Shown here one piece after another: positions 6,829 through 15,379 of a stretch of DNA of 35,974 nt. Positions within the stretch are counted from its first letter, which is position 1, and each line of letters begins with the position of its first letter. Source of the stretch: Candidatus Nitrosotalea bavarica (GTDB lineage: Archaea; Thermoproteota; Nitrososphaeria; Nitrososphaerales; Nitrosopumilaceae); the NCBI RefSeq assembly GCF_900167955.1, contig NZ_FUYK01000004.1:1-35974 (forward strand), given 5' to 3'. The position numbers were made by a program, and so were the translations under genes. A model generated the notes under the pieces. The model saw only the letters and a list, made by a program, of their open reading frames with translations. It had not been told where the DNA came from and ran no database searches.

Positions 6829-8925
6829 ATGGAGCTAAGTGAAGACTTTGGAGATCCAAAACGTGGTGGAATATTACAATCAGCATCAAAGCGTGTAAGA
6901 ATGATCTTCTCTGTTATGGCAAGTCCAAACAGAATTGATATTTTACGTATCTTAAACTCAAAAGGACCTCTTACTTATTCTGAACTAAAATCTCTAGCTG
7001 GCTTTAAATCAAAAAAGGAAAGTGGCAAGTTTGCATATCATTTAAGAAAATTACTAAGACAATCTCTTGTAGCTCTAAACAAGTCTGAAAGAAGATACAC
7101 AATTACTAATTTAGGAAAACTAGTCCTAAGTCTTGCAAGACAGATCGAAGAGCGATCTATCATCGAGAGCGGTAAAATGTATGTACGAACTTCACATGAA
7201 TCAATAGAAGAGTTCAACTCCCATAAGATTATCCAATCCCTCGTTCGCGAAGGCAGCCTTCCACTTGAGCTTGCCCAAAAGATAACTGAGGAAGTAGAAA
7301 ATAGAATATACAAATTCCAGACATCTTACCTTACATCCTCACTCATACGTGAGATGGTCAACTCTGTACTCTTGGAACAAGGCCACGAAGATTATAGGCA
7401 CAAACTTGCAAGATTTGGATTACCTGGCTATGATATTCATGAGTTGTTGACCAACGTAGATGGTATACATAATGGAGTAGAGGGTCTATTGTTTAAAACG
7501 GGACAAACAGTATTTGGCGAATATCTTGTATTAAACACATTACCAAAGGACGTTGCTGACTCTCATCTCTCAGGAGATCTTCATATCACAAATGCCGGAT
7601 TATGGTCGCTTCTTCCAGATACCATATTTGTAAACATTAAGGAACTTATAGAAGATGGTGTTGATCTGAGAGGAAAATTCTTGGGTGTTACAAGAACATC
7701 ACCACCAAATTCACTGGATGATCTTTTCACATCTATGTCTCTATTGACAAGTCTTCTCATAAAAGAAGCATCACAAGAAGTAGTAATGGATGGATTAGTT
7801 GCTGTATTACAAAAATATTCCAAGAATTTGTCTGAAATTGAAGAAAAACTTGCAAGCTGCTTTGCAAAAATATCTACAGGACCCAAATATGGAAAGAACG
7901 GAACACTCACTTCATTTAGAATTTCTATTGGAACAGAACCAAAATTAGTTAATACTATTCTTCAAGCCTACAAGAAATATGTAAAGTCAACACCAATTCC
8001 TTCAATAGGATTGATAGTTGATTATGAAAAAGCCAAGATAAGTGACTATTCAGAAATTCTGGCAGATATAATTGCATTAGGAGGACACATTATGTTTGCT
8101 AAAGGCTTGGTATCTAACAAAGGCTTGGCACGAATAGATGCAAAGAACGTCGGAACAACCTCTATCAATTTAGAATCTCTATCAATCAATATGCCAAGAT
8201 TGGCCTTTGAATCTAACAAAGATGAAACCTATTTCAGAGCAAGACTTGCACTATTGATGAAACCCGCACTTGCAGCCATGTCTTTAAGAAAGAAGGAAAT
8301 ATCTGATCTAACAAGACGTGGTCTTAATCCAATTCTTGCAAACAATACTCAGTATATGCAAAAGGGATCAGTAACTCTAGTTGTTAATCTAATAGGACTC
8401 AAAGAGGCAGTTTATGGTATTTTAGGATTCGAAAACAACAAGGCTGGACAGGAAATCCTGGCTAAAGTGATAAACACTGCTATGGAAGTAGCCACAAAGA
8501 AAGGAAAGGAAATGGGAGATAATGTTATTGTAACTATGACTGAAAGTGATGCAGCAAGCCGTTTCTCATCTCTTGATGGTGAAAAATATGGTAAGACATC
8601 AATTAATCAACATGTAATGGGCGAGTCCTATTCAGAAGGAATTGTACTTGATGCCTCTGAGATAGCAGAGATGAACCCTAAGAATGAAAAGATTGTAGAA
8701 TCAAACTATTTCTCAAAGATACTCAACGGTGGATTACTAGTTCAATTAAAGATCCCAGATACAATGGATTCTTCGGGAATTAAGAAGGCAATTGAAAAAG
8801 CAGGAGATCTGTTAGGATCTTTCAGACCAATAAGAAAAGTACCTATATGTAGTAACTGCGGTCTCAAAGAAGAAAAGATCGCAGAAAAATGTTCAGTATG
8901 CAAGTCACCTTACATACTTGCATAA
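6829..8925 (+). CDS. Winged-helix / ATP-cone / NrdD-like protein lacking catalytic residues; putative RNR regulator
   Basis: The 698-residue protein has three parts. Residues about 22-105 form an ArsR-like winged helix (MASPNRIDILRILNS, then a recognition-helix stretch ending HLRKLL). Residues about 117-200 match the ATP-cone nucleotide-binding fold (IEEFNSHKI, later IREMVNSVLLEQG). Residues about 205-660 follow class III anaerobic ribonucleotide reductase (HLSGDLHI at 246-253, then SDAASRFSSLDGEKYG and YSEGIVLD). The C-terminus keeps the NrdD zinc site (C674/C677, C688/C691) but stops before the RxxGYLG glycyl-radical loop, and the only other Cys in the chain is in LASCFAKIS, so the thiyl and redox cysteines are missing. 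It therefore cannot reduce ribonucleotides. Together with the DNA-binding domain and its place upstream of nrdJ, this suggests a (d)NTP-sensing transcription regulator; that role is inference. Confidence 0.85.
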   Translation: MELSEDFGDPKRGGILQSASKRVRMIFSVMASPNRIDILRILNSKGPLTYSELKSLAGFKSKKESGKFAYHLRKLLRQSLVALNKSERRYTITNLGKLVLSLARQIEERSIIESGKMYVRTSHESIEEFNSHKIIQSLVREGSLPLELAQKITEEVENRIYKFQTSYLTSSLIREMVNSVLLEQGHEDYRHKLARFGLPGYDIHELLTNVDGIHNGVEGLLFKTGQTVFGEYLVLNTLPKDVADSHLSGDLHITNAGLWSLLPDTIFVNIKELIEDGVDLRGKFLGVTRTSPPNSLDDLFTSMSLLTSLLIKEASQEVVMDGLVAVLQKYSKNLSEIEEKLASCFAKISTGPKYGKNGTLTSFRISIGTEPKLVNTILQAYKKYVKSTPIPSIGLIVDYEKAKISDYSEILADIIALGGHIMFAKGLVSNKGLARIDAKNVGTTSINLESLSINMPRLAFESNKDETYFRARLALLMKPALAAMSLRKKEISDLTRRGLNPILANNTQYMQKGSVTLVVNLIGLKEAVYGILGFENNKAGQEILAKVINTAMEVATKKGKEMGDNVIVTMTESDAASRFSSLDGEKYGKTSINQHVMGESYSEGIVLDASEIAEMNPKNEKIVESNYFSKILNGGLLVQLKIPDTMDSSGIKKAIEKAGDLLGSFRPIRKVPICSNCGLKEEKIAEKCSVCKSPYILA

Positions 8926-9214
8926 CTCTCACCTTAGGAAAGATTGATAATCCAATTAAAATTTTTTAATCAAACTAAACTTTTATTTGAATTTTTAATG
9001 CATAATTCTTTAAACTATTATTTATGATCCAAGGTCTAGACTAGAAATTTGATCTTAGGCATGGATTAAATTTTTATGTATAGTTCTTCAAATGATCTCA
9101 TACTATGAAAATCGTAATGGTGTCAACAAAATTGATCCAAAGTTTAGCTTTAGAAAATTATTTTTTGCCGCAGTGTTTATTTAACTCCCATTTGATAGGG
9201 GTACGGGGAGTAAG
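8926..9214. promoter_or_regulatory. Upstream region of nrdJ with a duplicated two-part motif
   Basis: This 289-base gap contains no credible gene. Two blocks occur twice in the same order. Block 1 is AATTTTTAATGCATAATTCT (from 8990) and its variant AATTTTTATGTATAGTTCTT (from 9070). Block 2 is GATCCAAGGTCTAGAC (from 9026) and GATCCAAAGTTTAGCT (from 9134), each followed by AGAAA and T-rich DNA. Spacing between the blocks is 36 bases in the first copy and about 64 in the second. Such a diverged duplication in front of nrdJ suggests binding sites for a regulator, possibly the adjacent winged-helix protein. Confidence 0.4.
9205..9210 (+). promoter_or_regulatory. Shine-Dalgarno-like site deciding the TTG start of nrdJ
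   Basis: GGGGAG lies four bases before the TTG at 9215. Few genes in this window have such a strong purine-rich site; it supports TTG as start and indicates a leadered transcript, unlike many neighbours. Confidence 0.5.
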
Positions 9215-11872
9215 TTGACAGATTTTTCACAAATAGAGAATACGATCCTTCAAGTAAAGAAGCGCGACGGTCGAGTATCAAATTTCCAAAGAGATAAAAT
9301 TTCAGGCGCGATATACAAAGCACTCGTAGCTTGCGGAAGATCAGATCATGGATTGGCAGACAAGCTTGCAAATCATGTTCTCACAAAACTTGTCAATCGT
9401 GGATTTTCTGGTTCAGAAGCACCAAGCGTAGAAGATGTTCAGGATATGGTAGAGTCTACTCTAATTGAAGAAGGACTAGGAGAGATCGCAAAGGCGTACA
9501 TCCTGTATAGACACGAACGAAGAAGAGTTAGAGAAGAAAAAATGAAGGTTCTAGAATCAAAGGCTCTTGATAATGTAGCAAAAAAATTCGATCTTAATTG
9601 CTTACGAGTTTTAGCATCGAGATATTTACTTAGAAATAACAAAGGTCAGATAACTGAAAGTCCAGGTGAAATGTTTGAAAGAGTTGCAATTCTTGTAGGT
9701 ATTGCTGATATCATAAGAGATTCATCTGTATTTCAAATTGAAGGTGGTTATACTCATAGTGTAGAAGAGGCAGCAAAGTATCTAGAGAAACTTGATGACT
9801 TTGACTATAAATTCAAAGTAGGAAAATACTATCTAAACAAGTATCACTTTAGATCATTGATAAATCACTATATTGATTTAGAAAAACATGGCCAGATGAA
9901 AGTAAGCTTCCGTGAACTATTGACTATGTTGGCTGCAAATAAGTTTGAACAATATGCCGAAAGAATCCAGGAATATACTGATCTAATGATTGCTCAGGAC
10001 TTTCTACCAAATTCACCAACTATGATGAATGCTGGTGCAAGATTGGGACAACTTTCTGCATGTTTTGTCCTAGCAATGGAAGATGACATGGAAAGGATAA
10101 TGAAATCATCTTCTGATGCAGCATTGATTTTTAAGTCAGGTGGAGGAGTTGGTATCAATTATTCTGATTTAAGACAAGAAGGAGATATGGTGGCATCAAC
10201 ATCTGGAGTAGCCTCAGGTCCTGTCTCCTTTATGAGTATAATCAATACTGTTACTGAAGTAGTAAAACAAGGCGGAAAAAGAAGAGGTGCAAACATGGGA
10301 ATCATTGAAGCATGGCACCCAGATGTTGAGAAATTCATCACCGCAAAAACAAAACCAGGAGTTTTAGAAAACTTTAATGTAAGTGTAGGAATTTGGGAAG
10401 ACTTTTGGGAAGCACTAGTTAATTCAGAGGATGGAAAATTCGTTCTTCGAAGTCCAAAAGAAAGAACTCCTGTAAGAGAAATAAATGCACATAATCTAAT
10501 TGACTTGATTGCACTTTCTGCATGGAAAAGTGGTGAACCGGGACTGATCTTCTTTGATATTATAAACAAATACAATGTATTTGCAAAAGCAAGAGGTGGA
10601 CCAATCAGAGCTACAAACCCATGTGGAGAACAAAGTCTCTATCCGTATGAATCATGTAATCTTGGTTCAATCAATCTATCTAACTATGTCAAGAGAAAAG
10701 CAGACGGTCAATACGAATTTGATTGGCAAAGATATGAAGAAACAATAAGGAAAACAACAAGATTCCTTGATAATGTAATTGATGTTAACACATATCCAAT
10801 TCCAGAAATTGATAAGGCATCTAAAGATTCACGAAGAATCGGACTCGGAGTAATGGGAGTTGCTGATCTCTTATTCAAATTAAGAATTCCATACAATTCT
10901 CAAGAAGGATATGAATTCCAGGAGAAACTTGCTGAAGCATTAACATATTATTCAATGGAAGAAAGTATCGCACTTGCAAAGACACGAGGACCATTCCCAC
11001 TGTGTTCAAAAACAGAATATCCAGAAGCTAAGATTCCTATTGCCGGATATTATGAGAAACCAAAGAGTGCGCGTACTTACGATTGGGATGCTTTGATTGC
11101 CAAGATTCAGAAACATGGCATTAGAAATGTTCTAACAACTACAGTTGCTCCTACTGGTACGCTATCAATGATAGCTGATTGCTCAAATGGAATGGAACCA
11201 ATGTTTGCCTTGGTCTTTGAAAAGAGAGTAACAGTAGGCAGATTCTTCTATACAAACAAAATATTTGAAGCAGTACTCAAAGAGCATGGACTATACAACG
11301 ATCAGATTCTAGAGAAGATTGCAAATAACTACGGTTCTGTCAAAGGAATTGCTGAGATTCCAGAATGGATCCAGAAGATATTTGTCACAGCAATGGACAT
11401 TCACTGGGCAGACCATCTAATGGCTCAGGGAGTGTGGCAAAAATGGATAGGTAATGCAATTGCAAAGACAATCAATATGCCAAGTGATGTCTCATCTGAT
11501 GATGTAAAAGCTGCATATCTATTAGCACATGATCTTGGTTTGAAAGGAATTACTGTATTTAGAGATGGTTCAAGACATGAACAAGTGTTACACATGACTG
11601 GAAAGGATGTTCAAAAGAATTTCCAAGTGACTCCAAGTCCATTTGTTACAGATTATATCTCAAAGAATGTCACAAACGCATATCTAAAAGCTGAGATAGA
11701 AAGAGCACTTCAGATAAAAATTCCAGATAATGTAGTGTCTGCTCAAATACCAGCACTTACACCAGAACAAATGGAAGAGAGACTCTGTCCTACATGTAAA
11801 AACAACTTGGTATTTGCAGAAGGATGTAGTGTATGTATTGAATGTGGATACAGCGGTTGTACATCCGGCTAG
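9215..11872 (+). CDS. nrdJ: Adenosylcobalamin-dependent (class II) ribonucleotide reductase
   Basis: This 885-residue enzyme converts ribonucleotides to deoxyribonucleotides using a B12-generated thiyl radical. An ATP-cone occupies residues about 10-105 (VKKRDGRVSNFQRDKI...YILYRHERRR). Catalytic residues are present: thiyl C470 (NPCGEQ), and redox pair C283 (LSACFVL) and C481 (ESCNLGSIN). The 11-residue gap between C470 and C481 matches the family. Nucleotide/phosphate loops (SGGGVGINY, TTVAPTGTLSMIAD) are also intact. The C-terminus has cysteines (LCPTCKNN...CIECGYSGCTSG) forming a zinc site and re-reducing pair. TTG start is supported by the GGGGAG site. The dead NrdD-like gene upstream probably regulates it, and the cobalamin genes near 34-36 kb supply its cofactor pathway. 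Confidence 0.96.
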   Translation: MTDFSQIENTILQVKKRDGRVSNFQRDKISGAIYKALVACGRSDHGLADKLANHVLTKLVNRGFSGSEAPSVEDVQDMVESTLIEEGLGEIAKAYILYRHERRRVREEKMKVLESKALDNVAKKFDLNCLRVLASRYLLRNNKGQITESPGEMFERVAILVGIADIIRDSSVFQIEGGYTHSVEEAAKYLEKLDDFDYKFKVGKYYLNKYHFRSLINHYIDLEKHGQMKVSFRELLTMLAANKFEQYAERIQEYTDLMIAQDFLPNSPTMMNAGARLGQLSACFVLAMEDDMERIMKSSSDAALIFKSGGGVGINYSDLRQEGDMVASTSGVASGPVSFMSIINTVTEVVKQGGKRRGANMGIIEAWHPDVEKFITAKTKPGVLENFNVSVGIWEDFWEALVNSEDGKFVLRSPKERTPVREINAHNLIDLIALSAWKSGEPGLIFFDIINKYNVFAKARGGPIRATNPCGEQSLYPYESCNLGSINLSNYVKRKADGQYEFDWQRYEETIRKTTRFLDNVIDVNTYPIPEIDKASKDSRRIGLGVMGVADLLFKLRIPYNSQEGYEFQEKLAEALTYYSMEESIALAKTRGPFPLCSKTEYPEAKIPIAGYYEKPKSARTYDWDALIAKIQKHGIRNVLTTTVAPTGTLSMIADCSNGMEPMFALVFEKRVTVGRFFYTNKIFEAVLKEHGLYNDQILEKIANNYGSVKGIAEIPEWIQKIFVTAMDIHWADHLMAQGVWQKWIGNAIAKTINMPSDVSSDDVKAAYLLAHDLGLKGITVFRDGSRHEQVLHMTGKDVQKNFQVTPSPFVTDYISKNVTNAYLKAEIERALQIKIPDNVVSAQIPALTPEQMEERLCPTCKNNLVFAEGCSVCIECGYSGCTSG

Positions 11873-11911
11873 ATGTTCTTGTCTAAATCAAAACTCTTTT
11901 AGTATCTTTAA

Positions 11912-13045
11912 TTGCTGAAAGTATTATTGAATAAGAAAATCATTGGTGTTGGTATTGGAGCTGCAATAGCTATTGCAGCAGTTTTTTTAATAATAATGCC
12001 ACAATTGCAACCTCAAACTATACCTCAGACTCAAACTGCAAATATTCCTCATAACATAAAACTAGGCCTTGTTATCATACCTCCTACCCAAAAATCAACT
12101 CTTCAAGAAGTCAAGGATGCATATGCCCAAGCAGCATCAACAGGAATAGGGAGAAGCAATGTCTATCTTTCATGGCCTCTTATGGAGCCTTCACAAGGAA
12201 CTTACAACTGGGGTTATTCAGATATCTTGATGGGGTTGAATCGTGAACAACACCTCAATGTTACACTTTACTTTTCAGTAATAAACAATCAAGACTTGGG
12301 ACCATTTCCAGATTGGATGGGAAAACCACAACTTGATCAAAAACTTCAAGATCAAACAGTAACCACTCTTGATGCAATACTTTCAAGATATTACATAGTA
12401 GATTATGTGATATTTGGTGGAAATGTTGATAGTTACTTTAGAGATCATCCAAATGAGATTCCGCAATACGTAGATTTCTTCAATGGTGTATATGCTAAAT
12501 TAAAAGTAAAACATCCCGACGTCAAATTTGGAAACTGGTTCTCATTAAACGATATAGTAAATCATTATCAACCAGATATTGTAGGGAAGCTAAACCAAGG
12601 TGATTTTGTAGCATATTCTTATGCTCCAGTTGATGCATTATATGATGAAAGTAACAGTACAGAAAAGGAAGGGGCTAATTTACAAAAGATGATTGATTAC
12701 GCAAATGGAAAGAAAATAGCTTTAATGGAAGTTGGTTGGAGTACTGATAAATCAATTAATGGTACAAAAGAAGATCAACAAAACTTTGTAAAGACTGTAT
12801 TTGATTTTTACAAGAAAAATCAATCTGATTTTGAGTTTCTAACTTGGTATCGACAGTATGATAGACCTGTTGATACCTGTTATAATTCACTAAACAAAGC
12901 TACTAATTCTATCTTTAACAATGATGAGGTCTTGAATAATACAGCTGCATATCTATGTGGTACTGGTTTGATTGATGTAGATAAAAATCCAAAACCTGCA
13001 TGGGATGAATTTACCAAACAAATACAATCTATTCCTAACTCTTAA
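11912..13045 (+). CDS. Membrane-anchored glycosidase-like (clan GH-A fold) protein
   Basis: The 377-residue protein has an N-terminal signal anchor (hydrophobic about residues 10-29), then an (alpha/beta)8 barrel of GH-A type. Visible signatures are WPLMEPSQGTYNW (residues 88-100), typical of GH42/GH53-like enzymes, and ALMEVGWST with E273 in the nucleophile position. The usual acid/base Asn-Glu at the end of strand 4 is not seen: the corresponding segment reads IFGGNVDSYF (residues 167-176), where family members commonly have GNEVD-like residues. Catalytic competence is therefore uncertain. A further Cys pair near the C-terminus (DTCYN, YLCGTG) may form a disulfide outside the cell. Start is TTG. 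The following gene, also a secreted protein, begins 26 bases later and may be cotranscribed. Confidence 0.8.
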   Translation: MLKVLLNKKIIGVGIGAAIAIAAVFLIIMPQLQPQTIPQTQTANIPHNIKLGLVIIPPTQKSTLQEVKDAYAQAASTGIGRSNVYLSWPLMEPSQGTYNWGYSDILMGLNREQHLNVTLYFSVINNQDLGPFPDWMGKPQLDQKLQDQTVTTLDAILSRYYIVDYVIFGGNVDSYFRDHPNEIPQYVDFFNGVYAKLKVKHPDVKFGNWFSLNDIVNHYQPDIVGKLNQGDFVAYSYAPVDALYDESNSTEKEGANLQKMIDYANGKKIALMEVGWSTDKSINGTKEDQQNFVKTVFDFYKKNQSDFEFLTWYRQYDRPVDTCYNSLNKATNSIFNNDEVLNNTAAYLCGTGLIDVDKNPKPAWDEFTKQIQSIPNS

Positions 13046-13071
13046 TTACAGAATTAGCCAATTTTCATTAA

Positions 13072-14217
13072 TTGAAGTATACAGGGCTTTTTAGTTTTTT
13101 ACTATTAATTACAAGTATCACTCCTGTGTTTGCATTATACGAACCTCCAACTAGAGAGGAAAAGGACAATTTTGATCAGTTACTTGCCCAATTTGAGGCA
13201 ATTAATGCAACAAAAAAAGATGTATCCGATGTAATTCAGACACTTCAAAAACCACTGATAAGTACTTTCTTGTGTAATTCACAGGATGTCAATAACCAAG
13301 TAATAACAACAATCAAAACAAAATTGGCAAAGTTTGATGAAAGTATAGTTCACCAAGACTTGGTTACAGGAGGATCCTACACATGGCATTGTTCAGAAAA
13401 TATTCAAGGTGAAAAAATTGTACTAGACTGTAACAACGAATTGCGAATTAACCCACATGTTATTTCTAATGATACACAAATAGATCCCAAATTACATAGT
13501 GTTGAAAATCTAGTCATATTATATCATGAATTACTTCATGGGCAGCTTATGATTGATGCAATAAAGAGTTCACCTATATGGCAACAAGAGACTTGTAACA
13601 TAAAGCCCGGAGAAAATATTGATTATTCATATGCTGATCCTGATCATAAAATAATAAACTATTTGCAAACACAATTTGCATCTGATTTAATTGATAAAGA
13701 GGGAGGAAAAATGATTACAAAAGAAATCAATCCAGATGCAACAAAAAATGGAACATTTACGATTAAGGTATTAAGCTTCCAAGACTATCCTTTGTTTGGA
13801 AATGGCACAAAAATTACCTTTAGGACAAGTAATATATTTGAAAATTCATTTTTTCAGGTAAAAGATGATGTCTTTCTTAGTGGACATTTAAAAGATGATA
13901 CAAAATCTGGACTTGCATGGTTTTACCTTTTTAATAACGAAAAAACACAAAATATGACATATGAACCTGTTCCTGCTTGGACAAAACGAGTTGCAGGTTT
14001 GTGGTCAAGTGGAAATACTGATGACAAGGGTTTTTCTTCAATGATTGATTATCTAGTACAGAACAACATAGTTAGTTCCAATAATGGAAAAAACACTATA
14101 TCTACAATACCTCACTGGCTTGAGAAGAATGCTTATCTGTGGTTTTCAGATAAAATTGATGACAATACATTTGTTCGTTCTATTCAATATCTCATTTCAA
14201 CTGGAATAATCTCTTAA
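13072..14217 (+). CDS. Secreted HEXXH metallopeptidase-like protein with two C-terminal ~36-residue repeats
   Basis: The 381-residue product starts at TTG with a signal peptide (hydrophobic about residues 5-21, cut near ALYEP). It contains HELLH at 152-156 within VENLVILYHELLHGQLM, the zinc-binding helix of gluzincin/metzincin peptidases; H192 (DPDHKI) is a possible third ligand. Two tandem modules end the protein, residues about 300-336 (VPAW...AGLWSSGNTDDKGF...) and 346-381 (IPHW...AYLWFSDKIDDNTF...IQYLISTGII). This W-x-x-x-x-A-x-x-W...D-x-x-F...I-x-Y-L module is common in secreted thaumarchaeal proteins. The peptidase role is inferred from one motif; substrate unknown. It probably acts at the cell surface. 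Confidence 0.78.
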   Translation: MKYTGLFSFLLLITSITPVFALYEPPTREEKDNFDQLLAQFEAINATKKDVSDVIQTLQKPLISTFLCNSQDVNNQVITTIKTKLAKFDESIVHQDLVTGGSYTWHCSENIQGEKIVLDCNNELRINPHVISNDTQIDPKLHSVENLVILYHELLHGQLMIDAIKSSPIWQQETCNIKPGENIDYSYADPDHKIINYLQTQFASDLIDKEGGKMITKEINPDATKNGTFTIKVLSFQDYPLFGNGTKITFRTSNIFENSFFQVKDDVFLSGHLKDDTKSGLAWFYLFNNEKTQNMTYEPVPAWTKRVAGLWSSGNTDDKGFSSMIDYLVQNNIVSSNNGKNTISTIPHWLEKNAYLWFSDKIDDNTFVRSIQYLISTGIIS

Positions 14218-14231
14218 TAAGAAAATTAGAT

Positions 14232-14304
14232 GCGGTCGCCGGGATTTGAACCCGGGTAACGGGCTTGGAAGGCCAGTGTACTAACCAAACTATACTACGA
14301 CCGC
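14232..14304 (-). tRNA. tRNA-Gly (anticodon UCC)
   Basis: The minus strand folds into a 73-nt cloverleaf. The acceptor stem GCGGTCG pairs perfectly with CGACCGC. The D arm GTAT...GTAC, a seven-base anticodon loop CTTCCAA with anticodon TCC, and a T arm CCGGG-TTCAAAT-CCCGG are all recognisable. No CCA is encoded and there is no intron. The anticodon stem CTGGC/GCCCG has one T-C mismatch at the second pair. The gene lies between the HEXXH gene and nep1, on the same strand as nep1. Confidence 0.95.
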
Positions 14305-14324
14305 TCACTGTGCCAATCTTAGAC

Positions 14325-14993
14325 CTACATAATAATTCTTTTTTCGTATTCATAGAGTATACGTGAAATTATGATATGAGCTTCAAGTGGATTTTTGTCT
14401 ACTAATACTGTTTTGTTAAAATAATCTTTGTTTTTATCAAAAAATTGTCCTTTTGAAAATCCTCCAACAACAAGACAAGTATTATCGTTTATTTCCTCTG
14501 CTACTTTTTGGTAAGAGCTTTTGACTCCTTTACTTGAAAGTGCAATTGTTTGCTTTGGATTAATTTTTTTAATTAGATTTCCAAAATTCATTTCCTTTAT
14601 CTCTAGCAATGTATTGTTATTTTCTTCAATTCTTCCAGTAGCGTATAATTTTTCAACAAGTCCTATGAATCTGTGATATGACTTTGGTAGTCTGACATTT
14701 TGACCGACAGAAATAACCTTATCATCAATTGTATGGACAAAAACATCTAGTTTGTTTTCGAAATAAAGAGGAATACTACAAGCTTCAAGCAAAGAAAAAT
14801 GAACAAGATCCGGCCTTCCTCTTTTTATCTCGTTTTTGATTCCTTTCATCGCTGCAAAATGCCATGATATGTCAAGTAAAATTTCAGATGGTTTTTTGTT
14901 AAATCTTCTAGCCGATGCTATAACTGAATTATGCCTCTGTAGTTCTTTAGGTACTAATTCTAATGCAGATTCTGCTATTACCAGAGAGAGCAA
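14325..14993 (-). CDS. nep1: Ribosomal RNA small subunit pseudouridine N1-methyltransferase Nep1 (Emg1)
   Basis: The 222-residue SPOUT-fold protein methylates N1 of a pseudouridine in 16S rRNA helix 35 and assists 30S assembly, using S-adenosylmethionine. Family signatures are LVIAESALELVP at the N-terminus, LLDISWHF, KRGRPDLVHFSLLEA, and the C-terminal knot region CLVVGGFSKGQF...VDKNPLEAHIIISRILYEYE. Length agrees with archaeal Nep1. The TTG start places the conserved LVIAES strand at once and a TATA-like TTTAATAAT is centred about 25 nt upstream. The gene is divergent from rnp4, with 34 bases between starts, and forms part of a ribosome/RNA-processing neighbourhood. Confidence 0.93.
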   Translation of the reverse strand: MLSLVIAESALELVPKELQRHNSVIASARRFNKKPSEILLDISWHFAAMKGIKNEIKRGRPDLVHFSLLEACSIPLYFENKLDVFVHTIDDKVISVGQNVRLPKSYHRFIGLVEKLYATGRIEENNNTLLEIKEMNFGNLIKKINPKQTIALSSKGVKSSYQKVAEEINDNTCLVVGGFSKGQFFDKNKDYFNKTVLVDKNPLEAHIIISRILYEYEKRIIM

Positions 14994-15027
14994 GATTGTA
15001 TTTTAAGGGTAGGAATTATTAAACAAC

Positions 15028-15348
15028 ATGAAACCTGCAATTAAAGACCTTTTAATAGAAAGGATGCAAATTCTGATTAAAAATGCCATATCTTATGCAA
15101 GGTCTAATCCAGAGTTAGCAGAAAGACAAGCAGCACTTGCCAAGAGACTTTGTACAAAATATCGTATTAGAATGCCCTATGAGTTGAGGATGCATTTTTG
15201 TAAAAAATGTAAGAAGTTTATTGTACCGGGATTTACAGCAAGGGTGAGAATAGGAAGGAGTAATCTCAAATCAATACGTATTACCTGTGGTTTTTGTAAC
15301 CACACATACAGAAAGATAATTAAAAAACAAATTCCAATAGGTCAATGA
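15028..15348 (+). CDS. rnp4: RNase P protein component 4 (Rpp21/Rpr2)
   Basis: The 106-residue protein is a subunit of archaeal RNase P, which removes 5' leaders from pre-tRNA. It has the family layout: an N-terminal helical part (residues 1-50, ERMQILIKNAISYAR...AKRLCTKYRIRMP) that contacts Rpp29, and a zinc ribbon with C58/C61 (HFCKKCKKF) and C87/C90 (ITCGFCNH). The basic ARVRIGRSNLKSIRI strand between them is typical. It starts at ATG and is followed by rps19e after 31 bases, which has its own promoter. Confidence 0.93.
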   Translation: MKPAIKDLLIERMQILIKNAISYARSNPELAERQAALAKRLCTKYRIRMPYELRMHFCKKCKKFIVPGFTARVRIGRSNLKSIRITCGFCNHTYRKIIKKQIPIGQ

Positions 15349-15356
15349 TTTATAAG
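15349..15356 (+). promoter_or_regulatory. TATA box of rps19e (leaderless)
   Basis: TTTATAAG is centred 27 nt before the ATG at 15380, the classical distance for a leaderless archaeal transcript. It starts at the last base of the rnp4 stop region, so rps19e can be transcribed separately. Confidence 0.6.
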
Positions 15357-15379
15357 ACGAACTTTGAATTTTGGTTTTT

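Noticed and set aside
10159-10575. 138-residue minus-strand frame inside nrdJ
   Set aside because: Lies wholly opposite the conserved catalytic region of class II RNR; a shadow frame.
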